64,000 nt of DNA, from the NCBI RefSeq assembly GCF_024648825.1, contig NZ_JANBBE010000011.1, forward strand, positions 269,532-333,531, given 5' to 3'. Positions 1 through 9,159 of this stretch are shown piece by piece. The first letter of the stretch is position 1; every line of letters starts with the position of its first letter. This stretch comes from Lentzea californiensis. GTDB taxonomy: Bacteria; Actinomycetota; Actinomycetes; Mycobacteriales; Pseudonocardiaceae. The notes beneath the pieces are model-generated. The model was not told where the DNA came from. It did no database searches and saw nothing but the letters and a program-made list of their open reading frames with translations. The position numbers and the translations under genes were made by a program.

Positions 1-2
1 CC

Positions 3-977
3 CCGACGACCGCGACCAGTGGAGGGCCCGCCGCGTCTGCCGCGCAGAACCAAAGTGCTGGTCCCGGCTGTGCGCGGAGCACGACCGGATACCCGCAGGT
101 CGACGTCGAGGGCGCGGTGGTCGGCTTCTCCCAGTCGGAGAAGGAAGCCAACCCGTTCCGCACCGCGGAGACCGCGTCGATCAGGGACGAGGCCGCGAAG
201 CGGGGCGCCGAACTGCTCTACACGAACGCGCAGAGCGACCTGAACAAGCAGATCAGCGACATCAAGTCGATGATCGACCGCGGGGCGAAGCTGCTGATCG
301 TCGCGCCGCTCAACTCCGACGGCCTGCAGCCCGCGTTCGACGCGGCCAAGGCCAAGCAGGTGCCGGTCATCACGATCGACCGCAAGGTCACGTCGAAGCC
401 CTGCACCGACTACCTCACGTTCATCGGCTCCGACTTCGTCGAACAGGGCAAGCGCGCCGCCCAGCAGATGATCAAGGCGACCGGCGGCACGGGCAAGGTC
501 GCGATCCTGCTCGGTGCCTCGGGCAACAACGTCACGGTCGACCGCACCAAGGGCTTCAAGGACGGCATCGCCGGCACCCCCGGCCTGACCGTCGTCGCCG
601 AGCAGACGGGCGAGTTCGACAGGTCCAAGGGGCAGGCCGTGATGGAGCAGCTGATCCAGAGCAACCCGGACATCACCGCCGTGTACGCCGAGAACGACGA
701 GATGGGCATCGGCGCCGTCACCGCTCTCAAGGCCGCCGGCAAGCAGCCGGGCAAGGACATCAAGATCGTGTCCGTCGACGGCACGCGCAACGCCGTGCAG
801 CTCATCGCGGACGGCAGCTACACCGCCGTGGTCGAGTCCAACCCGCGCTTCGGCCCGCTCGCGTTCGACACGCTGGAGAAGTTCGGCAAGGGCGACGAGA
901 TCCCGCAGAACATCGTGATCTCCGACGACGAGTACGACTCGGCGAACGCGGCGCAGAAGCTCGGCAATGCCTACTGA
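3..977 (+). CDS. ytfQ: Sugar ABC transporter substrate-binding protein, galactofuranose (YtfQ) type, 5' end missing
   Basis: Extracellular sugar-binding protein of the ribose/galactofuranose class (Peripla_BP_4 fold). The reading frame is open back to the window edge, so the start and the signal or lipoprotein sequence lie outside. The mature part begins near GAVVGFSQSE and carries family landmarks: the RTAET stretch after the first strand, the DRKV segment, the DRSKGQAVMEQ helix, AENDEMGIGA and the SVDGT loop. These resemble E. coli YtfQ (GFSQ..., FTRSKG, YAHNDDMVIGA, SIDG) more closely than RbsB. The stop overlaps the next start by 11 nt, so it is the first visible gene of the importer operon. 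The ligand (galactofuranose, arabinofuranose or another sugar) cannot be read from sequence alone. Confidence 0.85.
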   Translation, partial: PTTATSGGPAASAAQNQSAGPGCARSTTGYPQVDVEGAVVGFSQSEKEANPFRTAETASIRDEAAKRGAELLYTNAQSDLNKQISDIKSMIDRGAKLLIVAPLNSDGLQPAFDAAKAKQVPVITIDRKVTSKPCTDYLTFIGSDFVEQGKRAAQQMIKATGGTGKVAILLGASGNNVTVDRTKGFKDGIAGTPGLTVVAEQTGEFDRSKGQAVMEQLIQSNPDITAVYAENDEMGIGAVTALKAAGKQPGKDIKIVSVDGTRNAVQLIADGSYTAVVESNPRFGPLAFDTLEKFGKGDEIPQNIVISDDEYDSANAAQKLGNAY

Positions 978-2481
978 TCCGGTGATCGAGGTCGCCGGCG
1001 TGACGAAGACGTTCGCCGGCGTCCGGGCACTCGGCGACGTGGACTTCACGCTCCGGCGCGGCGAGATCCACGCGTTGGTCGGGGAGAACGGCGCCGGCAA
1101 GTCGACGCTGATCAAGGTGCTGACCGGCATCCACACCCCGGATTCCGGTTCCATCACCCGCAACGGGCACATCTCCACGATCTACCAGGAGGTGAACCTC
1201 GTTCCGCTGATGAGCGTGTCCGCCAACCTGTTCCTCGGCCGCGAGCCGCGCAACCGGTTCGGCCTGATCGACCGCGCCCGCCGCGACGCCGACGCCGCGG
1301 AACTCCTGCGGGGCTACGGCATCACGGCGGACGTGAGCAGTCCGCTCGGGACGCTCGCGGTCGGCGAGCAGCAGATGGTCGCGCTGGCCAGGGCCGTCGC
1401 GGCGGACGCGGACGTCGTGATCATGGACGAGCCGACGTCGTCGCTGGAACCGCGCGAGGTCGAGACGCTGCTCGGCGTCGTGCGAAAGCTCCACGAGGCG
1501 GGCATCGCGATCATCTACGTCAGCCACCGCATGGACGAGCTCTACCGGATCTGCGACACAGTCACGGTCCTGAGAGACGGTGCGAACGTTCACAGCGGTC
1601 CTCTCAAAGAACTTCCGCGCATCGAACTGGTCTCGCTGATGCTCGGCAGGTCGGTCAAGGAGATCGAGAAGCACGGCACCACTGCGTTCGGCGAAGGTCA
1701 CCAGGCCGACACGCAGCCGGTGCTGGAAGCTCGAGACCTCACGAGCAAGCCGCGCATCGGCGGTGTCGGCGTGTCGATCCGGCCCGGTGAGGTCGTCGGC
1801 CTCGCCGGCCTGCTCGGATCGGGCCGCACCGAGACCGCGAAGGCGATCATCGGCGCGCTCCCGCTCGACCGCGGCACCGTGCTCGTCGCGGGCAAGCCGG
1901 TGGCGCACAACGTGAAGGCGTCGATGAGGGCGGGCATCAGCATGCTCGCCGAGGACCGCAAGACCGAGGGGATCATCCCGAACCTCTCCGTGCGCGAGAA
2001 CATCGTGCTGGCCGCGCTACCCAGGCTCAGCAGGTTCGGCGTGACCAGCAGGTCCAAACAGGACCGGATCGTCGACACCTTCGTCAAGCGCCTGCGCATC
2101 AAGGTGTCCAGCCCTGAGCAGAAGGTCGCGGAACTGTCCGGCGGCAACCAGCAGAAGGTGCTGCTGGCCAGGTGGTTGTGCACGGAACCCAGGATCCTGC
2201 TCCTCGACGAACCGACGCGCGGCATCGACGTCGGCGCCAAGGCCGAGGTGCAGGCGCTGATCGACGAACTCGCGCGGGAAGGCCTGGCGGTGCTGCTGAT
2301 CAGCTCGGAGCTGGACGAACTGCTCGACGGCGCGGATCGTCTCATCGTGCTGCGCGACGGATCGGTCGCCGGCGAGCTGGAAGGCGACCAGTTGACCCGT
2401 GAGCACGTGCTCACGGCCATCGCGGCGGAGGTGACGGATGACTCAGGAGACCACGCAGGCAGCCACCAGGACAGCCGCTAG
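967..2481 (+). CDS. ytfR: Sugar ABC transporter ATPase with two nucleotide-binding domains (YtfR/RbsA type)
   Basis: Cytoplasmic ATPase that powers the sugar importer; 504 aa, normal for the RbsA/YtfR family. The N-terminal domain has Walker A GENGAGKST (about residues 39-47), a signature region LAVGEQQ (about 130-136) and Walker B VVIMDEP (about 150). The C-terminal domain has a degenerate Walker A (GLLGSGRTE), the signature LSGGNQQK (390-397) and Walker B ILLLDEPTRGID (about 413). The degenerate second P-loop is usual for this family. The start codon lies inside the 3' end of the binding-protein gene, and the next gene starts 44 nt before this one stops, so translation is probably coupled. 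Confidence 0.93.
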   Translation: MPTDPVIEVAGVTKTFAGVRALGDVDFTLRRGEIHALVGENGAGKSTLIKVLTGIHTPDSGSITRNGHISTIYQEVNLVPLMSVSANLFLGREPRNRFGLIDRARRDADAAELLRGYGITADVSSPLGTLAVGEQQMVALARAVAADADVVIMDEPTSSLEPREVETLLGVVRKLHEAGIAIIYVSHRMDELYRICDTVTVLRDGANVHSGPLKELPRIELVSLMLGRSVKEIEKHGTTAFGEGHQADTQPVLEARDLTSKPRIGGVGVSIRPGEVVGLAGLLGSGRTETAKAIIGALPLDRGTVLVAGKPVAHNVKASMRAGISMLAEDRKTEGIIPNLSVRENIVLAALPRLSRFGVTSRSKQDRIVDTFVKRLRIKVSSPEQKVAELSGGNQQKVLLARWLCTEPRILLLDEPTRGIDVGAKAEVQALIDELAREGLAVLLISSELDELLDGADRLIVLRDGSVAGELEGDQLTREHVLTAIAAEVTDDSGDHAGSHQDSR

Positions 2482-3409
2482 CACCACAGCGGCGCGGACG
2501 CGCTGGTTGCAGGACAACGGTGTCTACGTCGCCGTCGCCGTGCTGCTGCTGTTCAACGCCCTGTTCACGGCCAACTTCCTGACGCTGGGCAACTTCACGA
2601 CCCAGCTCGTGCAGGCCGCGCCCGTGCTGATCGTCGCGCTCGGCATGGCGCTGGTGATCGGCACCGAGGGTGTCGACCTGAGCGTCGGCGCGGTGATGGC
2701 GCTGGCCGCCGCGGTCATCCCGCTCTACCTCGGCGCCGGTCCGCTCGTCGCCATCATGATGGCGCTCGTCGTCGGCGTGCTGGCGGGAGCGTTCAACGGG
2801 TTCCTCGTCGCCAGGGTCGGCATCCAGCCGATCGTCGCCACGCTCGCGCTGCTGGTGGGCGGACGCGGCCTCGCGCTGGTCATCGCGGACGGGCAGCTCG
2901 TCCAGCTGCACGACGAGACGTTCCTGGAGCTCGGCACCGGTGACGTGGCCGGCATCCCGATCAGCGTGCTGATCGCGGGTCTGCTGGCGCTCGTCGTCGC
3001 GGGCCTCACGAACCGCACCACGTTCGGGCGCCAGCTCGTCGCGATCGGCGGCAACCGCAAGGCGGCCACGCTCGCGGGACTGCCGGTCAACCGGGTGCTG
3101 ATCGGCGTCTACGCGATCACCGGCGTGCTCGCCGCGATCGCGGGTGTGCTGGCCACCTCCCGGCTCGCCGCCAGCGACCCGGCGGACATGGGTCTGCTCA
3201 TGGAACTGTCCGCGATCACCGCGGTGGTCGTCGGCGGCACCCCGCTCACCGGGGGCAAGGTCCGCGTGCTCGGCACGGTGTTCGGCGTGGTCCTCATGCA
3301 GCTCGTCCGGGCCACCCTGATCAAGCACAACCTGCCGGACTCGATCGCGCAGATGATCCAGGCCGCGATCATCATCGCCGCCGTGTACGTGGCACGGGAG
3401 CGCCGATGA
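2438..3409 (+). CDS. ytfT: Sugar ABC transporter permease 1 (YtfT-like)
   Basis: Integral membrane permease of the BPD_transp_2 family, 323 aa, with about ten hydrophobic segments. A short polar N-terminus precedes the first helix (VYVAVAVLLLFNALFT). The conserved loop GTEGVDLSVGAVMAL and the ATPase-contact region GNRKAATLAGLPV are present, followed by VVVGGTPLTGG, typical for ribose/galactofuranose permeases. A GGAGG ribosome site lies in the upstream gene just before the ATG. With the following permease it should form the heterodimeric membrane channel. The stop TGA overlaps the next ATG (ATGA). Confidence 0.9.
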   Translation: MTQETTQAATRTAASTTAARTRWLQDNGVYVAVAVLLLFNALFTANFLTLGNFTTQLVQAAPVLIVALGMALVIGTEGVDLSVGAVMALAAAVIPLYLGAGPLVAIMMALVVGVLAGAFNGFLVARVGIQPIVATLALLVGGRGLALVIADGQLVQLHDETFLELGTGDVAGIPISVLIAGLLALVVAGLTNRTTFGRQLVAIGGNRKAATLAGLPVNRVLIGVYAITGVLAAIAGVLATSRLAASDPADMGLLMELSAITAVVVGGTPLTGGKVRVLGTVFGVVLMQLVRATLIKHNLPDSIAQMIQAAIIIAAVYVARERR

Positions 3410-4386
3410 CTGTGTCTGAAACGAGTAGGCGGCACAGGGCGGTGTTGCCCAAGGCGGCGAGGACGAAGGTCCTGCAACGCCAGGGCGCCGCCGTGGCCCT
3501 CGTGCTGATGGTCGCGGTGTCCTGGCTGGTCTTCCCGCGTTTCGGCAGCCTCGACAACCTGCGCGACCTCGCCCTGCAGGGCTCGTTCCTCGTGGTGATC
3601 GCGATCGGGATGACGTTCGTGATCATCACGGGCGGCATCGACCTGTCCGTCGGCTCGCTCTACGCCCTCGGCGGCGTGCTCGCGGCCTGGGGCTCGCAGT
3701 ACGGGTTCCTGGCAGCGCTCGCACTGCCGTTGGCGGTGTGCGGGTTGATCGGCCTGATCAACGGCCTGCTGATCGCGCGCACGAACATGGCGCCGTTCAT
3801 CGTCACGCTGGCGTCGCTGCTGTTCGCCCGCGGACTGCTGCTGGCGATCACCGACGAGGGCGCCAACACCTACCAGATCCCGGCGGACAGCGCGTTCGTC
3901 GAACTGGGCCGCGGCACGGTCTTCGGCTTCGGCTACCCGATCTTCGTCGCGGCCGTGCTCGCCGTCCTGGGCGGCATGGTCCTCAACCGCACCAACTTCG
4001 GCCAGAACGTGTTCGCGACCGGCGGCGCCGAGCAGTCGGCGGTCCTGCTGGGCGTGCCCGTCGCGAAGACCAAGGTCCTCGTCTACACGATGAGCGGCAC
4101 GCTGGCGGGTCTCGCCGGCGCCCTGACCGCCGCCTATCTGCAGTCGGGCGTCACGGTCATCGGCGTCGGCCTCGAACTGGACGCCATCGCGGTCGTCGTC
4201 ATCGGCGGAACCCTGCTGACCGGTGGCATGGGCACGATCCTCGGCACCGTGATCGGGGTCGGCCTGATCAAGGTCATCCAGAACGTCATCAACCAGATCG
4301 GCACGCTCGACAGCAACTACCAGTCGGTGGTCAGCGGCGTGTTCTTGCTCATCGTCGTCGTCCTGCAGCGAATATTGCGAAGATAG
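3406..4386 (+). CDS. yjfF: Sugar ABC transporter permease 2 (YjfF-like)
   Basis: Second membrane permease of the same importer, 326 aa, BPD_transp_2 family, with about ten hydrophobic segments. Landmarks are ITGGIDLSVGSLYAL in the first conserved loop, GAEQSAVLLGVPV at the ATPase interface and VVIGGTLLTGGMG near the C-terminus. Two different permease genes in tandem match the ytfT-yjfF arrangement rather than the single-permease rbs or xyl systems, which supports a furanose transporter. It is joined to the previous gene by a 4-nt overlap and followed 7 nt later by the secreted GH2 gene, so all five genes are probably one transcript. Confidence 0.9.
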   Translation: MTVSETSRRHRAVLPKAARTKVLQRQGAAVALVLMVAVSWLVFPRFGSLDNLRDLALQGSFLVVIAIGMTFVIITGGIDLSVGSLYALGGVLAAWGSQYGFLAALALPLAVCGLIGLINGLLIARTNMAPFIVTLASLLFARGLLLAITDEGANTYQIPADSAFVELGRGTVFGFGYPIFVAAVLAVLGGMVLNRTNFGQNVFATGGAEQSAVLLGVPVAKTKVLVYTMSGTLAGLAGALTAAYLQSGVTVIGVGLELDAIAVVVIGGTLLTGGMGTILGTVIGVGLIKVIQNVINQIGTLDSNYQSVVSGVFLLIVVVLQRILRR

Positions 4387-4393
4387 GAGAGCC

Positions 4394-7108
4394 ATGACCA
4401 GACGCGTCCTGGGCGTGATGGTCTCGATCCTGATCACAGCAACCTTCCTGACACCCACAGCGCACGCCGCGGAGTGGGTGCCGAAAGTCCCTCCGCTCTC
4501 GACACCCTGGACCTCCCAGGTGTCGCCGACGAATGCCCTGCCCGAGTACCCGCGACCGCAACTGCAGCGCCCGGAGTGGCAGAACCTCAACGGTGTCTGG
4601 GAGTTCGCCGGGGCACCGAACCTGAGCAACCCGCCCATCGGCCGGCCACTGGCCGAGGGCGTGCTCGTGCCGTACCCGATCGAGTCCGCGCTGTCAGGGA
4701 TCAAGCGGCACGAGGACAACATGTTCTACCGCCGCACCTTCACCGTTCCGTCCTCTTGGAACGGTCGTCAGGTCAAGCTCAACTTCGGAGCGGTGACCTG
4801 GGAGACGCGGGTCTGGGTCAACGGCAGGCAGGTCGGCACGCACACCGGCGGCTTCGACGCGTTCTCGTTCGACATCACCTCGGCGCTGGTGGCCGGCACG
4901 AACGAGATCGTCGTCGGCGTCACCTCGACGGTCGACGGCAGCCGCTATCCGATCGGCAAGCAGCGCCGCGACCCGAGCGGGATCTTCTACACCGCGGCGT
5001 CCGGCATCTGGCAGACGGTCTGGCTGGAACCGGTGCGGGCCGCGAACATCACGCGTCTCGACACCACCCCGAACGTCGGTGCGGGCGCGCTCGACCTGGT
5101 CGTGCAGGGCACCGCGGGCCAGCCGGTCACCGCCGAGGTGCTCAGCGGCGGGCAGGTGGTCGGCCGGCAGACCGGCACGACCGGTAGCTCCCTGCGGGTG
5201 CCGGTGCCGAACGCCCGGCTGTGGTCGCCCGACGACCCGTTCCTCTACGACCTGCGCGTGACGCTGGCCGGCGGGGACGCCGTGACGGGCTACTTCGGCA
5301 TGCGCTCGCTCGGCAAGGCGATGGTCGGCGGCGTCATGCGGCCGTTGCTGAACGGGAAGTCCGTCTTCCAGAGCGGCACGCTGGACCAGGGCTACTGGCC
5401 GGACGGCATCTACACCGCGCCGACCGACGAGGCGTTGCGCTTCGACCTCGAACGCCAGAAGGCGCTGGGGTTCAACATGGTCCGCAAGCACATCAAGGTC
5501 GAACCCGCGCGGTGGTTCTACCACGCCGACCGGCTCGGCCTGATGGTCTGGCAGGACATGCCGTCCGTCGACTCGATCGACGAGGCGCCGAACTCGCACG
5601 CGAACTACGAGTCCGAGCTGCGCCGGATGATCGACCAGCTCAAGGGCATCACGTCGATCGTGCAGTGGGTGCCGTTCAACGAGGGCTGGGGCGAGTACGA
5701 CGCCGGCCGGATCGTGAACCTGATCCGCTCGATCGACAACACCCGGCTGATCAACCACAACTCGGGGTCCAACTGCTGCGTCTCGGACCCCGATCCCGGC
5801 AACGGCGACGTGATCGACGACCACCACTACCAGATCTCGGCCAGCACCCGGCTGCCCGACGGCAACCGGGTCGCGATGCTCGGCGAGTTCGGCGGCCTGG
5901 GGCGCAGGGTCGCCGGCCACGAGTACCAGCCGGGAGCCGGATTCGCCTACGGCGCCCTGTACCCGGACGAGCAGTCGCTCACCAAGCGGTACGAGGAGGT
6001 CATCAAGCAGGTCCAGCGGCTCGTGCACACGCGTGGGCTGTCCGCGATGGTCTACACCGAGCCGTACGACGTGGAGAACGAGGTCAACGGCTTCTACACC
6101 TATGACCGGCGCGTGCTGAAGATGACCGAGTCGCGGGTGCGGGACGTCAACCAGAGGGTGCTCGCGGTCGCCCGCGGCACGGCGGTCAGCCCGGACGACG
6201 TGGTGTCGTTGCGCGTCACCACGACCGGGTACACGAACCGCTACCTGCGCCACCAGGACTCACTGGCCCGCACCGACGTCATCGGCACGGACCTGTCCCG
6301 GCTGGACGCCACGTTCCACCCGCGCCCCGGACTCGCCGACGCGGCCTGCCTCTCGTTCGAGTCGCGGAACTTCCCGGGCCAGTTCCTCAGGCACAGCAAC
6401 GGACGCATCCGCACGGACGTGAACAACGGCACGATCGCGGCCGATGCCACGTTCTGCGCGCGGGAGGGCTCGGGCGGCACCGCGCTGGAGTCGTTCAACG
6501 TGCGCGGTTCCTTCGTGCGGCACTTCAACGAGGGCGTCTACCTGGCGCGCTCGGGCGGCCCGAACCCCTGGGACACCGCGAGTTCCTTCGCGGCGGACTC
6601 CACCTGGGCGATCGGCACCGGGTTGTGGCGCAGCGGCGCGGACCTGCCGCTGGACCAGGCCCGCTCGTTCCGCGTGACCTCGCCCGGCTTCACGGATCGC
6701 TACCTGCGGCACCGTGAAGGCCTGGCGCGCACGGACGTCGTCAACGCCTCCAGCGCCGCACTGCTGAAGTCGGACGCGACGTTCATCGTCCGCCGCGGTC
6801 TCGCCGACCCGACCTGCTACTCGTTCGAGGCCCGCACCATCTCCGGGCAGTTCCTGCGGCACGCGGACTTCCGCGTCCGGCTCGGCACCAACGACAACAC
6901 CGACCTGTTCCGCCGCGACGCGACCTTCTGCGCGCAGCAGGGCAGTGGCGGTGTGCGGCTGGAGTCGGTCAACGAGCTCGGCACCAACATCCGGCACTAC
7001 CAGGAGGAGGTCTGGGCCGCCTCGAACGGCGGCGCACATGCGTACGACAACCCTGCCTCGTACAACCAGGACGTGAGCTGGGCCGTGAGCTCACCTTGGG
7101 CACCGTAG
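4394..7108 (+). CDS. Secreted glycoside hydrolase family 2 enzyme with two C-terminal AbfB (CBM42) domains
   Basis: Exported glycosidase of 904 aa. Residues 1-25 are a Sec signal peptide ending in TAHA. A jelly-roll sugar-binding domain (about 60-210), an Ig-like domain and a TIM barrel follow. E430 in FNEGWGEYD is the expected acid/base. E498 in LGEFGG is the nucleophile candidate. Two homologous AbfB/CBM42 modules lie at about 604-750 and 756-904, each with the YLRH, RTDV, GQFLRH and DATFCA signatures; this fold binds arabinofuranosyl side chains. The start has an AGGAGA site and lies 7 nt after the permease stop. Because the importer is of galactofuranose type, a beta-galactofuranosidase or arabinofuranose-related activity is more likely than ordinary beta-galactosidase; that is inference. 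Confidence 0.88.
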   Translation: MTRRVLGVMVSILITATFLTPTAHAAEWVPKVPPLSTPWTSQVSPTNALPEYPRPQLQRPEWQNLNGVWEFAGAPNLSNPPIGRPLAEGVLVPYPIESALSGIKRHEDNMFYRRTFTVPSSWNGRQVKLNFGAVTWETRVWVNGRQVGTHTGGFDAFSFDITSALVAGTNEIVVGVTSTVDGSRYPIGKQRRDPSGIFYTAASGIWQTVWLEPVRAANITRLDTTPNVGAGALDLVVQGTAGQPVTAEVLSGGQVVGRQTGTTGSSLRVPVPNARLWSPDDPFLYDLRVTLAGGDAVTGYFGMRSLGKAMVGGVMRPLLNGKSVFQSGTLDQGYWPDGIYTAPTDEALRFDLERQKALGFNMVRKHIKVEPARWFYHADRLGLMVWQDMPSVDSIDEAPNSHANYESELRRMIDQLKGITSIVQWVPFNEGWGEYDAGRIVNLIRSIDNTRLINHNSGSNCCVSDPDPGNGDVIDDHHYQISASTRLPDGNRVAMLGEFGGLGRRVAGHEYQPGAGFAYGALYPDEQSLTKRYEEVIKQVQRLVHTRGLSAMVYTEPYDVENEVNGFYTYDRRVLKMTESRVRDVNQRVLAVARGTAVSPDDVVSLRVTTTGYTNRYLRHQDSLARTDVIGTDLSRLDATFHPRPGLADAACLSFESRNFPGQFLRHSNGRIRTDVNNGTIAADATFCAREGSGGTALESFNVRGSFVRHFNEGVYLARSGGPNPWDTASSFAADSTWAIGTGLWRSGADLPLDQARSFRVTSPGFTDRYLRHREGLARTDVVNASSAALLKSDATFIVRRGLADPTCYSFEARTISGQFLRHADFRVRLGTNDNTDLFRRDATFCAQQGSGGVRLESVNELGTNIRHYQEEVWAASNGGAHAYDNPASYNQDVSWAVSSPWAP

Positions 7109-7116
7109 GAGAGAAC

Positions 7117-7140
7117 ATGCTGCTACGCATGGTCGCCTGA
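7117..7140 (+). other. Seven-codon mini reading frame after the GH2 gene
   Basis: Nine nucleotides after the GH2 stop codon a TAGGAGAG ribosome site is followed by ATG and six codons (MLLRMVA) and a TGA. It sits directly before the operon terminator. It could be the start of a gene whose body was deleted, or an untranslated coincidence. There is no homology to judge by. Confidence 0.25.
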
Positions 7141-7144
7141 TCGG

Positions 7145-7181
7145 TCCACCGGGACGCGCACTCGACGCGCGTCCCGGTGGA
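7145..7181. terminator. Strong bidirectional hairpin terminator
   Basis: A perfect 15-bp stem (7145-7159 with 7167-7181) encloses a 7-nt loop. It lies between the convergent GH2 gene and the flavoprotein gene that stops at 7186. There is no U-tract, as is common in high-GC actinomycetes. Confidence 0.85.
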
Positions 7182-7185
7182 TCTC

Positions 7186-8217
7186 CTAGTTGAACATGAT
7201 CTTCTTGGCCACGGCCTTGCCGGGCGGCGTGCGCAGCAGCGTGAACGCGAACTCGGCGAGTCCCGGGCCGCGGACGAGCGACAGTCCGCGCCGCAGCTGG
7301 GACCTCAGCAGGTAGCGGCGCCGCATCGCCGCGCCGTCGTAGTGCTCCAGCACGTACCTGTTGCCGCTGCGCAGGTAGTCGAACGTGACCGAGGCCGCGA
7401 GCTCGGACATCCGCATGCACGGGTCGAGCCCGCCCGCCGTGAGCGGCGAGACCGCGCCCGCCGCGTCGCCGACCAGCAACCCCTGCGGCGACACGATCCG
7501 GCGCAGCAGCCCGCCGACCGGGATGGGCCCGCCCCTGCGCTTCACCGGGCCGGTGGGCTCCGGCGTCGGGAAGCTGTCGCGGAACCGTTGCAGCAACTGG
7601 GGGAGCGGCGCGGTGAACCGGTCGGCGCGGCCCGCCAGCCCGACGTGCGCGTGCTCGCCGTCGTCGATGACCCAGGCGATGTAACCGGGTGCGAGCCGCG
7701 GGTCGGCCACGCAGTGGAACGTCGGCGTCGCACCGGTGCGGACCGGGTAGACCTCCTCGATGCCGGTGATCAGCTGCCGGTTGACGTCGAGGCCGAGGGT
7801 CTTCGCGACGGTGGACCGGGCGCCGTCCGCGCCGATCGTGAAGCGGGCCTTCGTGGACTTCGCGGGGTAGCTGGAGTTCAGGCTGACGCGCGCGCCCGCC
7901 CGTTCGGCGTCCTCGACCGCGGTGGCGTAGATGCCTTCCATGTCACCGACGCGGAACTCGTCGCGCGGGCTCAGGAGTTCCACCGGATTTTCGCCGGACG
8001 GCGGGTAGAGCAGCACGCGCCGGACCGCCGGGCCCAGGTGCGGGAGCTCGTAGTCGTCGAGGGTGCGCCGGACGAAGATCCCGGTCGTGCGGATGCCGGT
8101 CTCCAGACTGGTCCTGCGCTCACAAACGGCCACGTCGAGGCCCGCTTCGGCGAGCAGGCGCGCGGTGTTGAGGCCGGCCAGCCCGGCGCCGACGACGAGC
8201 ACGTCCACGGTGTCCAT
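7186..8217 (-). CDS. FAD-dependent oxidoreductase, geranylgeranyl-reductase-like
   Basis: 343-aa flavoprotein of the p-hydroxybenzoate hydroxylase/geranylgeranyl reductase superfamily. The N-terminus VDVLVVGAGLAGLNTARLL is a classical GxGxxG dinucleotide fold, followed by the acidic end of strand 2 (VCERR). The second FAD motif LLVGDAAGAVSPLTAGG sits at about residue 260. No membrane segment is seen. Homologues reduce isoprenoid double bonds or hydroxylate small molecules; the substrate here is unknown. It is a single-gene unit, convergent with the GH2 operon and divergent from the secreted lyase-like gene. Confidence 0.75.
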   Translation of the reverse strand: MDTVDVLVVGAGLAGLNTARLLAEAGLDVAVCERRTSLETGIRTTGIFVRRTLDDYELPHLGPAVRRVLLYPPSGENPVELLSPRDEFRVGDMEGIYATAVEDAERAGARVSLNSSYPAKSTKARFTIGADGARSTVAKTLGLDVNRQLITGIEEVYPVRTGATPTFHCVADPRLAPGYIAWVIDDGEHAHVGLAGRADRFTAPLPQLLQRFRDSFPTPEPTGPVKRRGGPIPVGGLLRRIVSPQGLLVGDAAGAVSPLTAGGLDPCMRMSELAASVTFDYLRSGNRYVLEHYDGAAMRRRYLLRSQLRRGLSLVRGPGLAEFAFTLLRTPPGKAVAKKIMFN

Positions 8218-8388
8218 GCCGCCGACGCTAGATCCGATCGCCGGGCCACCTCCCGTTTCCCGGCAACACCTTCACCGGATCTGCACCGTTTCTCCACAGA
8301 TGTGAGCCCTTGACACGCCAGAGGCCCGTCGCAGATGGTGTGCCTACCGCTGCCTCGAATCGCCGCCCTGGTTCGAGGAGGAACACCG

Positions 8389-9156
8389 ATGGAGTTGTTC
8401 AACCGCCGCACCGCGATGCTCGCCATCGCGGCCACGCCACTGGCCGTGGGTGTGGCGTCTGCTGATGTAGGTGCCATGGCGTTCGTGCAGAAGTGGGCCC
8501 CGAACCCCGGTTCGGAGGGCCTCGGCGCGTTCGCCGGCATCGAGGACGACCGCTCGAACTCGCACCCCTCGGCCACGCACATCTTCGCCGAGAGCAACCA
8601 GTACCGGTTCGTGATGCACAAGTCCGATAGGGACGGTGCTGACCGGCAACGCAACGAGGTGCGCGCCATCCAGACCGGCGGCACCCGGCACGACATGAAG
8701 AAGGGCGAAACCTGGCGCTTCAACTACCAGATGTACATCCCCGCGTCGTTGAAGGGCACCACCAGCTTCTCGCACATCTTCCAGGTCAAGCACACCGGCG
8801 TGGACTCGCCCGTGGTCACCATGTCGTTGTTCCGCTCGGGGTCGCTGGAGACCGTCGAGATGAGACTGTTCGGCGCGGGCCAGGCGAAACTCGGCAGCAC
8901 GCCGCTGGCGCCGTTGCGCAACCGGTGGATCGACGTCGAGATCGAGATCAAGGTCGCCGACTCCGGCAGCCTGCGCTACTCGCTGAAGGACGGCGGCACG
9001 ACCGTCGTCAACGCCTCGCGCTCCGGTTTCGACACGTGGCTGGGCGGTGACCAGGCGCATCCGAAGTGGGGCATCTACCGGAGCGTCAACGACTCCGCGC
9101 AACTGCAGGACACCTATCTCTTGCTGCGCAACATGAAGGCGTACCGGAACGAATAG
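8389..9156 (+). CDS. Secreted polysaccharide-lyase-like protein (heparinase I / PL20-like jelly roll)
   Basis: 255 aa. The ATG at 8389 is preceded by GAGGAGG. The N-terminus has a Tat-like twin arginine (NRRTAML) and a hydrophobic stretch ending near VASA. The mature protein has concanavalin-like beta-sandwich features: DRQRNEVRAIQ, GETWRFNYQMYIP, FSHIFQVKH, the substrate-edge RNRWIDVEIEIKV and KWGIYRS near the end. This pattern matches the heparin lyase I-like Pfam family PF14099, which includes glucuronan and other polyuronate lyases. The likely role is cleavage of an acidic polysaccharide outside the cell. The substrate is not determinable. Confidence 0.6.
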   Translation: MELFNRRTAMLAIAATPLAVGVASADVGAMAFVQKWAPNPGSEGLGAFAGIEDDRSNSHPSATHIFAESNQYRFVMHKSDRDGADRQRNEVRAIQTGGTRHDMKKGETWRFNYQMYIPASLKGTTSFSHIFQVKHTGVDSPVVTMSLFRSGSLETVEMRLFGAGQAKLGSTPLAPLRNRWIDVEIEIKVADSGSLRYSLKDGGTTVVNASRSGFDTWLGGDQAHPKWGIYRSVNDSAQLQDTYLLLRNMKAYRNE

Positions 9157-9159
9157 TGG

